From a virus: DNA of 62,662 nucleotides. A program made the translations under genes and the position numbers. Each line of letters begins with the position of its first letter. Positions within the stretch are counted from its first letter, which is position 1. Below the pieces are notes generated by a model. It made no database searches. It saw only the letters and a program-made list of their open reading frames with translations, and was not told the DNA's origin. Below, one piece after another: positions 31,927 through 42,193 of this stretch. The DNA lies in the IMG/VR virus record IMGVR_UViG_3300032304_002568, positions 1-62,662 of that record. One strand, given 5' to 3'.

Positions 31927-32561
31927 TCCCTCTTCTCGTCATGCCTCGTCCGGCTAAGCCCGTGCATGTGGATGCTGGGGCTGGTGTGGCTGTGCGCAGG
32001 GTTGCGGGGCGGCAGTTGGTCTCGGTGCGGCGGCGGCAGGGGGCGAGACTTGAAGGGTCGTGGTGGGTCACGGTAAATACAAGCGGTCCGTCGCCCAAGA
32101 TTACGGTGGATCGTGGGTATGTGAACAGCATGGAGCCGACGATCGGCGGGGTGCCGATAGGTGGCATTATGCCCGATGGCGAGCCTGCGGCGGGTGGACA
32201 GCCCTCACTGAGCTTCAGTGGGGGTGGTATGGCGTGGGTGTGCTTGAAGATCACGCCGGATGCCGCTGGCAAGCTCAACGCCAAGAGTGGGGAGCCGAAG
32301 CTTACGGAGGATGTGACGCTGGAGATCATGCAGCAACTCAATGGTAAGGCGGTGGGGAAGACTTGGTATTACCCGCTCGCTTCCTTCTCGCAGCACGGCA
32401 AGGTCGCGCAGATGGCGTATTTTGACATGACGCATAAAGCTTACAAGAAAAGCGGCGATAAGGACTGGCGGCATCGATTGAGCTTGGAGGCGCTGACTTG
32501 GAGGAACTTGGACGAAATCATCGCCGAGGACGAGGCGATCCGAAAGGCAATCGCATCATGA
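31923..32561 (+). CDS. Tail protein, second paralogous family, member 1
   Basis: A 212-residue protein. Together with the next one it has a WW/WEV-T-V-x-x-G start, a VDRGYVNSMEPTIGGVPIGG segment, then LEIM, YYPLASFSQHGKVAQMAYFD. Beta-rich and likely part of the tail tip or baseplate. Its last 30 residues form a helix not found in the relative. Confidence 0.55.
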   Translation: MIPLLVMPRPAKPVHVDAGAGVAVRRVAGRQLVSVRRRQGARLEGSWWVTVNTSGPSPKITVDRGYVNSMEPTIGGVPIGGIMPDGEPAAGGQPSLSFSGGGMAWVCLKITPDAAGKLNAKSGEPKLTEDVTLEIMQQLNGKAVGKTWYYPLASFSQHGKVAQMAYFDMTHKAYKKSGDKDWRHRLSLEALTWRNLDEIIAEDEAIRKAIAS

Positions 32562-33010
32562 AAAAATTCATAGGAGCCTGGGAGGTGCGCGGTGGCGTGA
32601 GTGGCGGCGACAAGCTCATCGTCACCGTAGGGCGTGGCACGGTGAATGGTTTCGAGCCGGTAGTGAAAGGCAAGCCGATCAGTGGCACGGGGTCGGATGG
32701 GCGGTTGATGCAGGGCGGGCAGCCTCAGATCGAAGGCGCGCTGGAATTTGATGAATTTTACCGCTGCTATGTGTGCATCAAGATCAAAATAGATCGAGAA
32801 ACGGGCAAGATGCCCACGCCGCCTGCGGAGGATGATCTCACGATCGTGATCTCCAAGGGCACGCGGCTCGACCACGCCTACGGCAACTCCTACTGGCTGC
32901 ACCCGATCGCAACCTACTCCCAAGCGGGTGTGCTCGGGCAGGTGGCCTACTTCGACTATATGCACTACACCAGCAACAAGGGCAGATACCACTACTTCGC
33001 CGCGCTATGA
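32558..33010 (+). CDS. Tail protein, second paralogous family, member 2
   Basis: The ATG at 32558 overlaps the previous stop. The 150-residue protein aligns by eye with the neighbour: VTVGRGTVNGFEPVVKGKPI versus VDRGYVNSMEPTIGGVPIGG, and WLHPIATYSQAGVLGQVAYF versus YYPLASFSQHGKVAQMAYFD. Tail component of unknown detail. Confidence 0.55.
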   Translation: MKKFIGAWEVRGGVSGGDKLIVTVGRGTVNGFEPVVKGKPISGTGSDGRLMQGGQPQIEGALEFDEFYRCYVCIKIKIDRETGKMPTPPAEDDLTIVISKGTRLDHAYGNSYWLHPIATYSQAGVLGQVAYFDYMHYTSNKGRYHYFAAL

Positions 33011-34077
33011 TTCTGAGACCTCGTAAAAAAGCGAAAAATACGATCGATTCTGGCTCGGGCGTGGGCACGCGCTCGTATGGGGAGAAAAAAATCTTCCACG
33101 AGCGCGACGGCGTGCAGGTGCGCGAGCGCAAGATGGGGGAGCGCATCCTCTACACGGCGGAGTCGCTCGGGCAGTGGATTCACCCATGGTATACGACGGT
33201 GAGTTGGTTCACAAAGGAGTCGGGAACGCTTAAAAACAACAAGGGCGAGGAGATCGAGGGCTTTGCGGCTCTAGTGAACCCAGGGTTTGTGAATGGCATA
33301 GACCCGGTGTGTCCTGGCTCGCAGAAGATCAACGTGGGCGAGGAGGAGACTTCCAACGATCTCCTGAGCGGCGGGAATGTGCAGGATGTGCTGGCTGAGG
33401 CGGGGTTGCTCGACGGGCCGCTGATCCCGCTTTTTAATACCTTTTCGCTTATTACCAGAAAGGGCGGGATTCCGGCAGGCTTGGCTGATCTGGGGGCGGT
33501 GCATTATTCGGCATTGGAAGAGGGGCCGGAGAACCCGAGATATGTCGCTTCCACTGGCCTCTACCTGCAATGTGCGCGGCCTACAGCAAAAATGGATGTC
33601 TCGACTTCTGACTACCCGTTTGACTCGATCGAATACAATGTCTCCTTCGGCACGGCGGCTCTCGACAGCTACGGCATTCGCGCACGACTGGAAGTGGGCG
33701 CTCCGCCGCCGAATCAGAAGCCGACGATCATGGACAAGCTCACGGGAGGCTACACTGATCCGGGTCTTGATTGCTGGATGGTAGCTACCATTTATCTCCT
33801 CTCGCCCGAGAATCCGGAGGTAGGGGAAAAGGGGCCGAAGATCACTCAGGCGTGGGTGCCTTATGTGAGGCACCACACCTACTGGAACCTCGAATACCGC
33901 TGGAAGCTCGTCGTGCCACAGAGTAGGCCCGCGAAATTGGATCCATCGCTCTTGCCGATCACGGGCAGCTTCATGCTGGCGCGGGGGGTGCTCGCTGCGG
34001 GGGGCTCGGAGTTGAATCGTCTCATGTCGGTGGTCTTTAACGCTAAAAATACGCAGGGGAGGTTCTGGACGGTATGA
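33007..34077 (+). CDS. Tail protein, second paralogous family, large member
   Basis: A 356-residue protein beginning with a basic segment and then YTTVSWFTKESG and ALVNPGFVNGIDPVCPGSQK, which follow the pattern of the two smaller relatives. The C-terminal half (ITQAWVPYVRHHTYWNLEYR) is beta-rich. Overlaps its neighbours by 4 nt. Tail tip or baseplate, not further assigned. Confidence 0.5.
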   Translation: MILRPRKKAKNTIDSGSGVGTRSYGEKKIFHERDGVQVRERKMGERILYTAESLGQWIHPWYTTVSWFTKESGTLKNNKGEEIEGFAALVNPGFVNGIDPVCPGSQKINVGEEETSNDLLSGGNVQDVLAEAGLLDGPLIPLFNTFSLITRKGGIPAGLADLGAVHYSALEEGPENPRYVASTGLYLQCARPTAKMDVSTSDYPFDSIEYNVSFGTAALDSYGIRARLEVGAPPPNQKPTIMDKLTGGYTDPGLDCWMVATIYLLSPENPEVGEKGPKITQAWVPYVRHHTYWNLEYRWKLVVPQSRPAKLDPSLLPITGSFMLARGVLAAGGSELNRLMSVVFNAKNTQGRFWTV

Positions 34078-34277
34078 GCCTGAATAAGCAAGCTGTTTCA
34101 CGGGCTGATTATCTAAAATCATTGCGGCCTGCGGCGGCGCTGGATCCTGCATTTCCGTATTTTGACGAATGGGCGGTCAAATCGAATGGGCTGGGGGATG
34201 ATGGGTGGATCGGCAAATCGCCCTCGGGCTTCGATCCCGCGTATTTCGAGGCGGAAATCTCGCTGCCAGACCCATAG
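34074..34277 (+). CDS. Small hypothetical tail-cluster protein
   Basis: A 67-residue acidic protein (SRADYLKSLRPAAALDPAFP, then GLGDDGWIGKSPSGFDPAYF) with a 4-nt overlap upstream. Its TAG overlaps the GTTGAC box of the next gene by one base. No family recognised. Confidence 0.5.
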   Translation: MSLNKQAVSRADYLKSLRPAAALDPAFPYFDEWAVKSNGLGDDGWIGKSPSGFDPAYFEAEISLPDP

Positions 34278-34298
34278 TTGACGCTTGGCGGGGCAGGG

Positions 34299-37200
34299 AT
34301 GGCTGGTAACGAGTATATTTACGCGAATCTGAGCACGCGCGAGGCGACGGGATCGACAGGATCTCCGCTGAATTTTTCTTGGGTGGCGGGGCAGAGCGTG
34401 TCTTACGCGCTGCGGTTTCTCCAGCGCGATAGCGCGGGGGCGCTCGGCGAGACGCAGTTGAGTATCTTGAACCTGCGCGCGGCGATCGGTCGTGAGGGGG
34501 CATGGCCCGAGAGTGGGTGGTATAAAATCAAGGTCGGCACAGCGCCAAGCACTGCCGCAAATACCACGGAGAGAATTGATTTTAATGCCGGTGCGCTGGA
34601 AGTCGAGGAGGCTCTTAATGCGCTCACGGGCAAGCCTGCCGCGTTCCGCTGCGATGAGGGGGCGAATGCGATCCTGATCCGCCGCGTGGATGATGGCGAG
34701 GTGGCGCTTTCTGTAGTGGGCGACGGATTGCGGCCGACTTCTTTTGGCAAAATCCTTGGCGGCAGGAGATTCCCCGAGCGCAAAGCGCGGCTCTCTATAG
34801 GGGGGCTTACCTTCATTAGCAAGCTGGAAGGCGAAGCGGGAAATGCGATCTCGGTGCGATATGTCGCGGGAACTTCGCTTTCGGTATCTGTGGCAGGCAC
34901 GAAGATCACGGTGAATATTCTCAATAGCACCAGCGAGGAGGCGATCCAGACGGCGATCCAGGCCAGCGCGTCGGCGAACGATCTTGTGGCTGTGGGGTTG
35001 CGTAATGGCGCGACAGCGGTGGTGCAGGCAGAGGTCTTTCTTTCTGGCGGTATGGACTCAAGGGGCGGCTATGAATACTCGCTGCAACTGGCTCAGGCTC
35101 CAGTGGTTTTCACGGATTGGACTCTGCGCAATCTGCCTCCAGCGCCTGTCATTACGCGCGTGCAGACGGGGGGGCGGTCGGGTGGATTCCCGGCTACGAC
35201 TTGGAATACGATCCAAGCTCTCGCCGTGCCGCCGGATTTCCGTGGGGCGTATCAATTTAAGCGCGGGCTGAAGCGCTCGGCGCTGGCGAGTAAGGAAGAT
35301 GGCACGGTGGCGATCGGGCGCATTCTTAACACTCTGCTCGCTGAGGAGGGTGGCACTGTGACCGTGACAAATCCGAATAACAATGTGGCGCATATCGAGT
35401 TCGGCGGCACCTTTGCGGGCTACGATATAGCGGACTTGGAGATTTCGGTCTACTCGACGCCGCCGCCAGATTATGTTTTCGACCTCGACCTGGGGAGCGC
35501 GGACTTGGCGGAAATGCTACAGGACAAGGAAAGTGTCACTCTGCCTTTCGAGGTGGATGCCACGGTGTGGCAGAACCCCGCAGACCCGAGTGAGGGCACG
35601 AAAACGATTAAGCTCTGGAAAACCACGGCGACGATCAAGCGCAATGTGCTGTGGGATGCGCTGGCGGTGCGCCCGCCGATCGATTGGCTGCGCCGCCCGA
35701 TGCCTGTGGACTATGTGCCGTTCTCGGACACGCAATTTCTTGTCGGGCAGCAGGCGGCCTACACGGCGGTGATTGGCAACGGGAGCGCAAAAAATTTCAC
35801 GATTACTCACGGCTTGGGTGGCGGGGTGGAGCAGGTTGGGCAGAGCTACATCTACAAGGATGAGGGGGTCGTCTCCGTGGATGTGCGTGAGAACAAGCCC
35901 TCGGGTCGCCAGCTTCGGGATGATGAATATGTGCTGAGATTTGAGTCGGCGGGAAGTGTCTCGCTGGAGTTCGACGAAGCGCCGGATGAGGATGGCTTGG
36001 TGGTCATAGTGCTCGGCTACGGGCAGGAAAGCGCCTTCACGATCCACACGCACCCGATCGACCAGATCAAATCTGTCGGGCAAGACGGGGCTGTTGGTGA
36101 GTCGCTGCGGGTCATTTTGGAGGATTTTCAGGCTCGTATCGCTCGATTGGAGTTGTTGCTCCCGAGGGGTAGTGTATCCTCGCTCGGCAGCGGCCTGGAG
36201 AAGAAAAAGGTGCAGATCCCGCCGATCGGCGAGATTCTGCCAGACATCGCGATGGAAGGCGGCGACGGCGAGCCGCTCTCGCTGGCGAGCCAGATCATCG
36301 CGCCTGCTGGCAAGGGGCAAGATCCCAAGGTCGTGGCGGGCACGGAACTCGAAGACCAGAAGAAACTTTTCGACGCCGAGTTGCTACGGGTCAAAGCCGA
36401 GGCGGCGGCGGAACTCAAGGCCGCACAGGAGGCTGCTGCCAAGGCAGCGGTGGAAGTGAAGGTCAAGGCCGATCAAGAGGCCGCTCAGAAGAAAACCAGC
36501 ATGATCTCTCGCGTTTCGATCGCCGAATTTGCCACTCGCCTCACGGCGGCTGGCACAGCATCCCCCGCAGCCTTGCCAAATCTCTATCCCGCTATGCGAA
36601 ATGGCAAATACGCCTGGCTGCTCCCCGCGATCCACGATGCCGCTGCGGAGGATGTATCGGCCCTGCCAACGCTCTCGGCTGCGGCGGGGAATGTGTATCG
36701 CAATGCAGGCTCGGTGGCCCTCTCGCTGCCTGCCGGGGGCGGGCGCAAGGCGCAGAGCGTGCCTGTGGGTGGATTTTTCGGCGGCGACGGGCGTGCGCTC
36801 TACGCGCTGCGGCGCGCAGGCACCACGACGAGCTACCACCCGATCGAGATGGAGCGCGAGTTGGTGCGCTTGGTGGTGCGGTCGGCGCAGTTCCCTCTGG
36901 CTTCCGACTTGAGCCTCGCGTGGCAACTGGATCTTTCCTTCCTCACTGAGACGGTGGTTGCGGGCGCAGGGTATGTCATGTCTGTGGAGGCGGCTCCGCT
37001 CTCTTCGGCCAGCACTCCCGCTACGACAGGTGCCAATGTGGGGGCGGTGGGGCAAGCGGTGCTTCTCGCTGCGCCGCGTATCGGATTTTCCCGAGGTGTC
37101 TCGGAGACGCGGCAATTCGCACTCAAGCTCACTCGCAAGCTCAACGAAAGCGGACAGGCTATCGGCGCAAGCCAATTCACCGATTATGTCGAATCCATCG

Positions 37201-37340
37201 GGCCAGAATTGCCACAGGGCGACTTCCTCCTCACCGTGCGCTTGGCGCAGTGGGACGTGGATGACAGCACGCCTGCGCCGACTGGCCAGGTGAGCGTGCT
37301 CATGCCTGCCACGCAGATGACAGTGGAGCAAACGCTATGA
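34299..37340 (+). CDS. Large tail-tip/baseplate protein
   Basis: The ATG at 34299, 16 nt after GTTGAC, gives 1,013 residues; a TTG at 34278 would be earlier but would overlap the box. It is beta-rich for the first 600 residues, then has a helical Ala/Lys/Glu segment (about 680-735), and then a domain (LLPAIHDAAAEDVSALPTLS to the end) that is repeated in the next protein. It could be the tip or central fibre, but no gpJ-like motif was recognised. Confidence 0.5.
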   Translation: MAGNEYIYANLSTREATGSTGSPLNFSWVAGQSVSYALRFLQRDSAGALGETQLSILNLRAAIGREGAWPESGWYKIKVGTAPSTAANTTERIDFNAGALEVEEALNALTGKPAAFRCDEGANAILIRRVDDGEVALSVVGDGLRPTSFGKILGGRRFPERKARLSIGGLTFISKLEGEAGNAISVRYVAGTSLSVSVAGTKITVNILNSTSEEAIQTAIQASASANDLVAVGLRNGATAVVQAEVFLSGGMDSRGGYEYSLQLAQAPVVFTDWTLRNLPPAPVITRVQTGGRSGGFPATTWNTIQALAVPPDFRGAYQFKRGLKRSALASKEDGTVAIGRILNTLLAEEGGTVTVTNPNNNVAHIEFGGTFAGYDIADLEISVYSTPPPDYVFDLDLGSADLAEMLQDKESVTLPFEVDATVWQNPADPSEGTKTIKLWKTTATIKRNVLWDALAVRPPIDWLRRPMPVDYVPFSDTQFLVGQQAAYTAVIGNGSAKNFTITHGLGGGVEQVGQSYIYKDEGVVSVDVRENKPSGRQLRDDEYVLRFESAGSVSLEFDEAPDEDGLVVIVLGYGQESAFTIHTHPIDQIKSVGQDGAVGESLRVILEDFQARIARLELLLPRGSVSSLGSGLEKKKVQIPPIGEILPDIAMEGGDGEPLSLASQIIAPAGKGQDPKVVAGTELEDQKKLFDAELLRVKAEAAAELKAAQEAAAKAAVEVKVKADQEAAQKKTSMISRVSIAEFATRLTAAGTASPAALPNLYPAMRNGKYAWLLPAIHDAAAEDVSALPTLSAAAGNVYRNAGSVALSLPAGGGRKAQSVPVGGFFGGDGRALYALRRAGTTTSYHPIEMERELVRLVVRSAQFPLASDLSLAWQLDLSFLTETVVAGAGYVMSVEAAPLSSASTPATTGANVGAVGQAVLLAAPRIGFSRGVSETRQFALKLTRKLNESGQAIGASQFTDYVESIGPELPQGDFLLTVRLAQWDVDDSTPAPTGQVSVLMPATQMTVEQTL

Positions 37341-38410
37341 TCATAAGTTCCATGAAATCGATCGAGTCGGTTCCGGCTCCCGCCTTGGGGCTTCTGCCCG
37401 CGATTCACGACGCTGAGGTAGAGGATACTCCGTTGGTCGATGGGTTGCCTTCTCTCCCGCTGGCTGAAGCTTGTAAGGGCCGAGTCTTTCGCAACCAGAC
37501 GGCCAAGGCGATCACGCTCCCGCAGACGAGCAAGTGGCCTGCGCGCAGCTTAGAGGCTGGCGGTGTCTTCGGCAGCGATGGGCGGCTCTTTTATAAAGTG
37601 CGCCAGAAGCTGGGCACTACGAGCTACTATCCCGAGAGCTTTGAGCGCACGCTCTATACCTTTGCCTTCTCGCCGCAGAGTTTCTCTTTCGGTTCGGAGT
37701 TCGAGCTATCTCGGCTTTTTTATTTCCGCTTGATGGCAAATACCTCCTCGGCGGTGTGGAGTGTGATCTTCGAGATCGGCGTGCGCACGAACCAGACAAC
37801 GCCCACGCTGGCGCTTACGATGCAGGGCGCGCTTACCAGCGGTTCGGCAAATGTCACAATCTCAGATCCGCAGCTTGGCAGCCTCTTTTACCGCATGGTC
37901 GTGACGGGGGCTGGCATTTCCAGCGGCCTCGATGGCACGACCTACATCAAGAGCATTGACCTCGCTACCAGCACGCTCGTGCTGAGCCGCCCGGCTACCG
38001 AGAGCAGCGAGGAGGAACTTACCTTCACAGCTCCCGTGGGGCCGAACTTGGGCGATTTCCTCTGGCTGCCGCCTCTCATGGAGCAGGAAGTGCTCCTCAC
38101 GGAGATGAAAACAATCAATCCCATGGGCATCTGGCTCAAAAACTGGGGCGATAAAAATGTGCTGGGGCCGGATGGCAACACCGCGCCTGACCCGTATCGC
38201 AACGATTTCGGCTACCAGGGCTACGCAAAACTTTTCGACAAGGCGACTCCTGTGCCGCTCGACTCGCTGCCCACCGACCGCGACTTCCTGTTGCGCGTGC
38301 GCATCGGGCAGTTCGATACAGAAAACAGCGTCGCCGATCCGAAGGGCTACGCCGCCTACATGGTGCGCGCGATCGATGATGAAGAGGACTCTGCGGCTAC
38401 GATGACTTGA
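37337..38410 (+). CDS. Tail protein related to the C-terminus of the preceding gene
   Basis: A 357-residue protein. GLLPAIHDAEVEDTPLVDGL, GGVFGSDGRLFYKVRQ and LGTTSYYPESFERTLY match the preceding protein's LLPAIHDAAAEDVSALPTLS, GGFFGGDGRALYALRR and TTTSYHPIEMERELVR. A domain duplication is therefore clear. It overlaps the previous stop by 4 nt. Likely part of the same structure. Confidence 0.55.
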   Translation: MIISSMKSIESVPAPALGLLPAIHDAEVEDTPLVDGLPSLPLAEACKGRVFRNQTAKAITLPQTSKWPARSLEAGGVFGSDGRLFYKVRQKLGTTSYYPESFERTLYTFAFSPQSFSFGSEFELSRLFYFRLMANTSSAVWSVIFEIGVRTNQTTPTLALTMQGALTSGSANVTISDPQLGSLFYRMVVTGAGISSGLDGTTYIKSIDLATSTLVLSRPATESSEEELTFTAPVGPNLGDFLWLPPLMEQEVLLTEMKTINPMGIWLKNWGDKNVLGPDGNTAPDPYRNDFGYQGYAKLFDKATPVPLDSLPTDRDFLLRVRIGQFDTENSVADPKGYAAYMVRAIDDEEDSAATMT

Positions 38411-38435
38411 TGCGTTGACTTGCTCCGCGTGGGGT

Positions 38436-39209
38436 ATGGCCGCACCAGTCGTTAATTCCAATCAATCGATCCTGGCCTACGGGATCGGGCAGGACTTTAC
38501 CTTTCGCTTCATCGCGGATCAGCCTGTGGCTGAGTGGAGTGTAGACTCAGCCCAGCCGCTTCCACACGGCTTGATGCTCCATGCTGCCAGCGGCACGCTC
38601 TCCGGAGCGGGCACGGTGCCTGGCATCTGGCAACTCGCCGTCTCGGCTAAAAATGCCACAGGTGAGGTCTCGGAGCCTGTGGTGTTTCTGCTGGGATTTT
38701 TTGAGACCGCCGAGGTCGAGGTGGCGAAGGTCGTGACCATTCACACTGGCACCTGGGATGTCTCGCTGCCGGATCCCGTAGTGGCATCCACCACGAAGCC
38801 TGCCGTAGCGGGCACGGTGCGCTATGGGGATGATGTGGTCTTCGACCTCCAATTTATCGCCCCTGGCACCTCGGCTGCCGTCGTGCCGCGGCTGCGCATG
38901 GCGCGATTCTCGCTGCGCGGGGATGATACGACGACCTCGTTTTTCACGACGGATTCCACAGCCTTCCGCAAGACGACGCAGCTCGTCGCGGGCCTCTACG
39001 AGACGCGCTTCCTGCTCTATGTCTCCTTGGAATCTCCCGAGCTGGCGACATGGCTCAGTGACTTTGAGACAGAATCCGGCACCGAGGGCGATGCGATCGC
39101 CGAGTTTGAACTCGAAATCGACCGACCCAGCGGCGCACCAGGGCCAGCGATCAATAAAATCACCACACAAAAGTTCCTGCTGCGCGTGCGGCGGGATCTC
39201 GTGCGTTGA
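38436..39209 (+). CDS. Tail protein with Ig-like (He_PIG-type) domain
   Basis: The ATG is 16 nt after GTTGAC; 257 residues. Residues 30-95 read LPHGLMLHAASGTLSGAG then PGIWQLAVSAKNATGEVSEP, the pattern of putative Ig domains (He_PIG) found on phage tails and adhesins, which bind weakly to carbohydrates. The C-terminal half is a second beta domain. The stop codon lies in the next gene's GTTGAC box. Confidence 0.65.
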   Translation: MAAPVVNSNQSILAYGIGQDFTFRFIADQPVAEWSVDSAQPLPHGLMLHAASGTLSGAGTVPGIWQLAVSAKNATGEVSEPVVFLLGFFETAEVEVAKVVTIHTGTWDVSLPDPVVASTTKPAVAGTVRYGDDVVFDLQFIAPGTSAAVVPRLRMARFSLRGDDTTTSFFTTDSTAFRKTTQLVAGLYETRFLLYVSLESPELATWLSDFETESGTEGDAIAEFELEIDRPSGAPGPAINKITTQKFLLRVRRDLVR

Positions 39210-39228
39210 CAAGGCGTGAAGGGCTTGT

Positions 39229-39627
39229 ATGAGCGCACTATCTGACTACCTCGAAAATAAAGTTCTCGACCAGCTCTTCGGAGCTACGGCTTACACGGCT
39301 CCTTCGACATTGTATTTCGAGCTCTTCACGACGGCTCCCACGGACTCGGGTGGGGGCGTGCCGGTGTCTGGAAACGGATACACCCGCGCGACCTTTTCAA
39401 ACACAACCTCAAATTGGCCGTCAGCGACCAGTGGCAGTAAGTCGAACGCTGCGCAGATCACCTTCCCGTCGGCCACGGGAAATTGGGGCTCAGTTGTGGC
39501 TATAGGTATCTTCGATGCCTTGAGTGGCGGCAACCTGCTTTTCTGGACGACCATCCCTGCGCGCTCGGTCGTAACCGGCGATGTGCCGCGCTTTGCTGCC
39601 GGGGGCGTTACAATCACGCTGAACTAA
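39229..39627 (+). CDS. Conserved phage tail-associated protein
   Basis: A 132-residue protein, 18 nt after GTTGAC. The opening LSDYLENKVLDQLFG, then STLYFELFTTAPTDSG, ITFPSATGNWGSV and GGNLLFWTTIPARSV, matches from memory a small protein conserved in many phages beside tail fibre genes. Its exact role is not established. Confidence 0.7.
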   Translation: MSALSDYLENKVLDQLFGATAYTAPSTLYFELFTTAPTDSGGGVPVSGNGYTRATFSNTTSNWPSATSGSKSNAAQITFPSATGNWGSVVAIGIFDALSGGNLLFWTTIPARSVVTGDVPRFAAGGVTITLN

Positions 39628-39643
39628 GGGTAGGGAAGCCGCT

Positions 39644-42193
39644 ATGAGCTTCCAGCCTGTGCTCTCGGCTTGCGTTTTAAGAAACGGCACAGCCTCTTCG
39701 TCAACAAGTCTTGCCTCTCTCTACATTGACGCCGATCGTGTGCTGCGGGCTGCTGGCGGCTCGGTGCCTGGCGGCCTTTCTGGCCTCACCGACTGCGTGG
39801 AAGTGCGCGCCTCCAGTGGCATGGATTTTGCCGTGCGGCGACGCGACGGGTCTGCGGTGTGGTGCTACCGTTACTTTTTGGGGGATTGGACATATCAAGA
39901 GTTTAAGCCGGGGGATGTGATCGATGGCGTAGCACTGGGTTTTATCGAGGAATGCGAGGCGGGCGAGGATGGTTCATACGCCTCTCTCACGCTCCGCGAT
40001 AAAAATGGTTGCGTTTTTTGGCTCACGACTGACCGCTCGTTTCTCCTCCGGTCTTTCACGCACAGGCGCTTGGCGGCATCTGGAAATCTCATACGGGCCG
40101 TCTCGGTGGGTTCGGGTTTGTATGTCGGTGCGGATGGTATTCTGACCAGCCTTAGCCTTAGTTCGGAAGGGCGGTTAGTGGCTTACCAGAGGGCTACGGG
40201 ATTGGCTAGCGTATCTGGTAGATACGATTCCCTGAATTCCTATATCGGTATTACTACTGCCGGAAAATTATCGGGTCCACTCGGTTTGTTTGACTTTTCC
40301 TCCTACACTGCATTGCAGGTGAGGTCGTTTGCACATGCCCGATATGTGCCAGGCGTGGGAGATAGAAGAATCTCTGCGGCGATCGTGACGAATGATGGAA
40401 AACGATATGCTGTATCGATTTATAATTTATATGATGTCATTATGCTGGAGGCTCCTACGGTTGTGGCTTTGTGGGAGTATGGGCATATCACAGTCGATGG
40501 CGCGGTGGTGTGGCACACGGGTAGGGCAGCGACTTATAATGCCAAATCGCCGAGTTTTTTCGGTCCGCTTGCGACGCAGTGGGGAAATGAGGTGGTCGGT
40601 GGTCAAGCCTCAATTCAGGTCGATCTTCAGAATAAAATAGACGATTTCGTATGCTACTTCACTGCTGAGTCGGGGTTTTCTGCTCTTTTCCAGTCGCTAC
40701 TTACGATCGAGGTGAAGTTTGAAAGCGTGGGCACGCTGGCGGTGCGGTGGAGTCCAGAGTATGGCAATATCGTGCAGATTCAGGCGACTTTTGCAGCGGT
40801 GGGTGTGCTCTCGGCGAGTTTCAGTATCGTTACGACGCCGGCTACCGTGGCTTCCTTTGCAGGGGTGTGTGTCTTGGCGACAAGTATGCAGGTCGAGCGC
40901 ACGCTGGTTGCCGCTTTTGAAGGCGTGGGCAGGATCAGCACCTTGCTGGATGATAAGTCGGTATTTCGCGATGGAGTCACCTTCCGCATGGTGGGAGCTT
41001 TCTCAGCGCGCATGGAGATAGGGCGCGTCTTTCCCGATGCCGTCGTGCGCTTGTTCCGCAAGGTCGTGGCGGGCGGCATGTCTGTGGAGCCATATAACGA
41101 TGTGACGCTACGGGGGGCGAGGTATAGGAATGCGCGGTGGACTCGCGAGGGCACTATCCCGCTGGGGCTGAACTGGGGGTCTTCGCCGGATGGCTTGAGA
41201 TTCTGGGGCACGCCGCAGGAGACTGGCGAGATGACTGCGATCTTCGAGGGGCCGTATCCCGATGGCTTTCAAAGCAATCTCACCGATGCGGGGCAGCAGT
41301 CGGGCGGGGTCGTGGGCTGTGCCAATCTGAATACAGTAGGGTCATTCCTCGTGGATCGCTATGAGGTGAAATTTATCGTGGAGGAGGTGCCTGCCGATGT
41401 GACTTCTGGCGGCACGGTGCTGCCGAGCGACTTCACGCTGGGCGAGGTGCTGGCTGAGTTGCTCACAAATGCTTCTTCGGCCCAGTGGGCTACTCGCTCG
41501 TCCTGGACGAGCGGAGTGCGGGTCCGCACACGTGGCGGCACGGCTTCCGTAGCCAGTAGCAATAGCGCGGCCTCGGTGCCAGCGAGCGTGCCAGCCAGTA
41601 AAAAGCCGCCGCTTTTTTATACCGATAGCGCTCTCGTGCAAGCGGGATTGCTCACGCCGACCGATATGGCGGCGAGCGATTGGAAATTCGCTCTTCCGGC
41701 GGCGACCCCGAGGGGTAGGCAGGGCGTCTTACGCACGGCAGGCGTTGTGTTACAGGCTATTGCCACTGAGACGGATGTGAACTACGCCGACTATGTGGGC
41801 GAGGCGCTCGACGGGCAGCGGCGGGTGTGTGCCTTCCAGTCCGAAATTCCCCTGCTCCCTGGCGTGAGTTGGGGTGAGTTCTATCTCCGTGCGGCCTTCT
41901 CGGGCGTCGTGAGCATACTCTTCTACACGACGCAGGCAGGCGCGCTCACTCCAAGTCTCGCCGCGAGGCTGGGGGTGAAGACTTTTGCCCGTGTGCAGGA
42001 GTCCACTGCCAGCCGATACCGTGGCGCACGCGAGGACTTGGGGTATGACTTTACCTCAGGCGAGACCATGCAGGTCTGCCGCGCCGCCGTGCCTATGGAG
42101 GGGCGGCATGGCGTGTATCGCCTGCATGTGCCGCAAGACATCGCGCCAGGAACTATGGCAAACCTATCGATCTTTGTGAAGGAGGGTGCATGA
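39644..42193 (+). CDS. Large beta-rich tail protein/adhesin
   Basis: An 849-residue protein. The first half has repeated short strands (IRAVSVGSGLYVGADGILTS, LSLSSEGRLVAYQRATGLAS) a little like RCC1/propeller blades, and the middle has tandem ASFSIV/ATFAAVG segments suggesting stacked beta repeats. Likely a receptor-binding or tip protein. No certain family. Confidence 0.45.
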   Translation: MSFQPVLSACVLRNGTASSSTSLASLYIDADRVLRAAGGSVPGGLSGLTDCVEVRASSGMDFAVRRRDGSAVWCYRYFLGDWTYQEFKPGDVIDGVALGFIEECEAGEDGSYASLTLRDKNGCVFWLTTDRSFLLRSFTHRRLAASGNLIRAVSVGSGLYVGADGILTSLSLSSEGRLVAYQRATGLASVSGRYDSLNSYIGITTAGKLSGPLGLFDFSSYTALQVRSFAHARYVPGVGDRRISAAIVTNDGKRYAVSIYNLYDVIMLEAPTVVALWEYGHITVDGAVVWHTGRAATYNAKSPSFFGPLATQWGNEVVGGQASIQVDLQNKIDDFVCYFTAESGFSALFQSLLTIEVKFESVGTLAVRWSPEYGNIVQIQATFAAVGVLSASFSIVTTPATVASFAGVCVLATSMQVERTLVAAFEGVGRISTLLDDKSVFRDGVTFRMVGAFSARMEIGRVFPDAVVRLFRKVVAGGMSVEPYNDVTLRGARYRNARWTREGTIPLGLNWGSSPDGLRFWGTPQETGEMTAIFEGPYPDGFQSNLTDAGQQSGGVVGCANLNTVGSFLVDRYEVKFIVEEVPADVTSGGTVLPSDFTLGEVLAELLTNASSAQWATRSSWTSGVRVRTRGGTASVASSNSAASVPASVPASKKPPLFYTDSALVQAGLLTPTDMAASDWKFALPAATPRGRQGVLRTAGVVLQAIATETDVNYADYVGEALDGQRRVCAFQSEIPLLPGVSWGEFYLRAAFSGVVSILFYTTQAGALTPSLAARLGVKTFARVQESTASRYRGAREDLGYDFTSGETMQVCRAAVPMEGRHGVYRLHVPQDIAPGTMANLSIFVKEGA

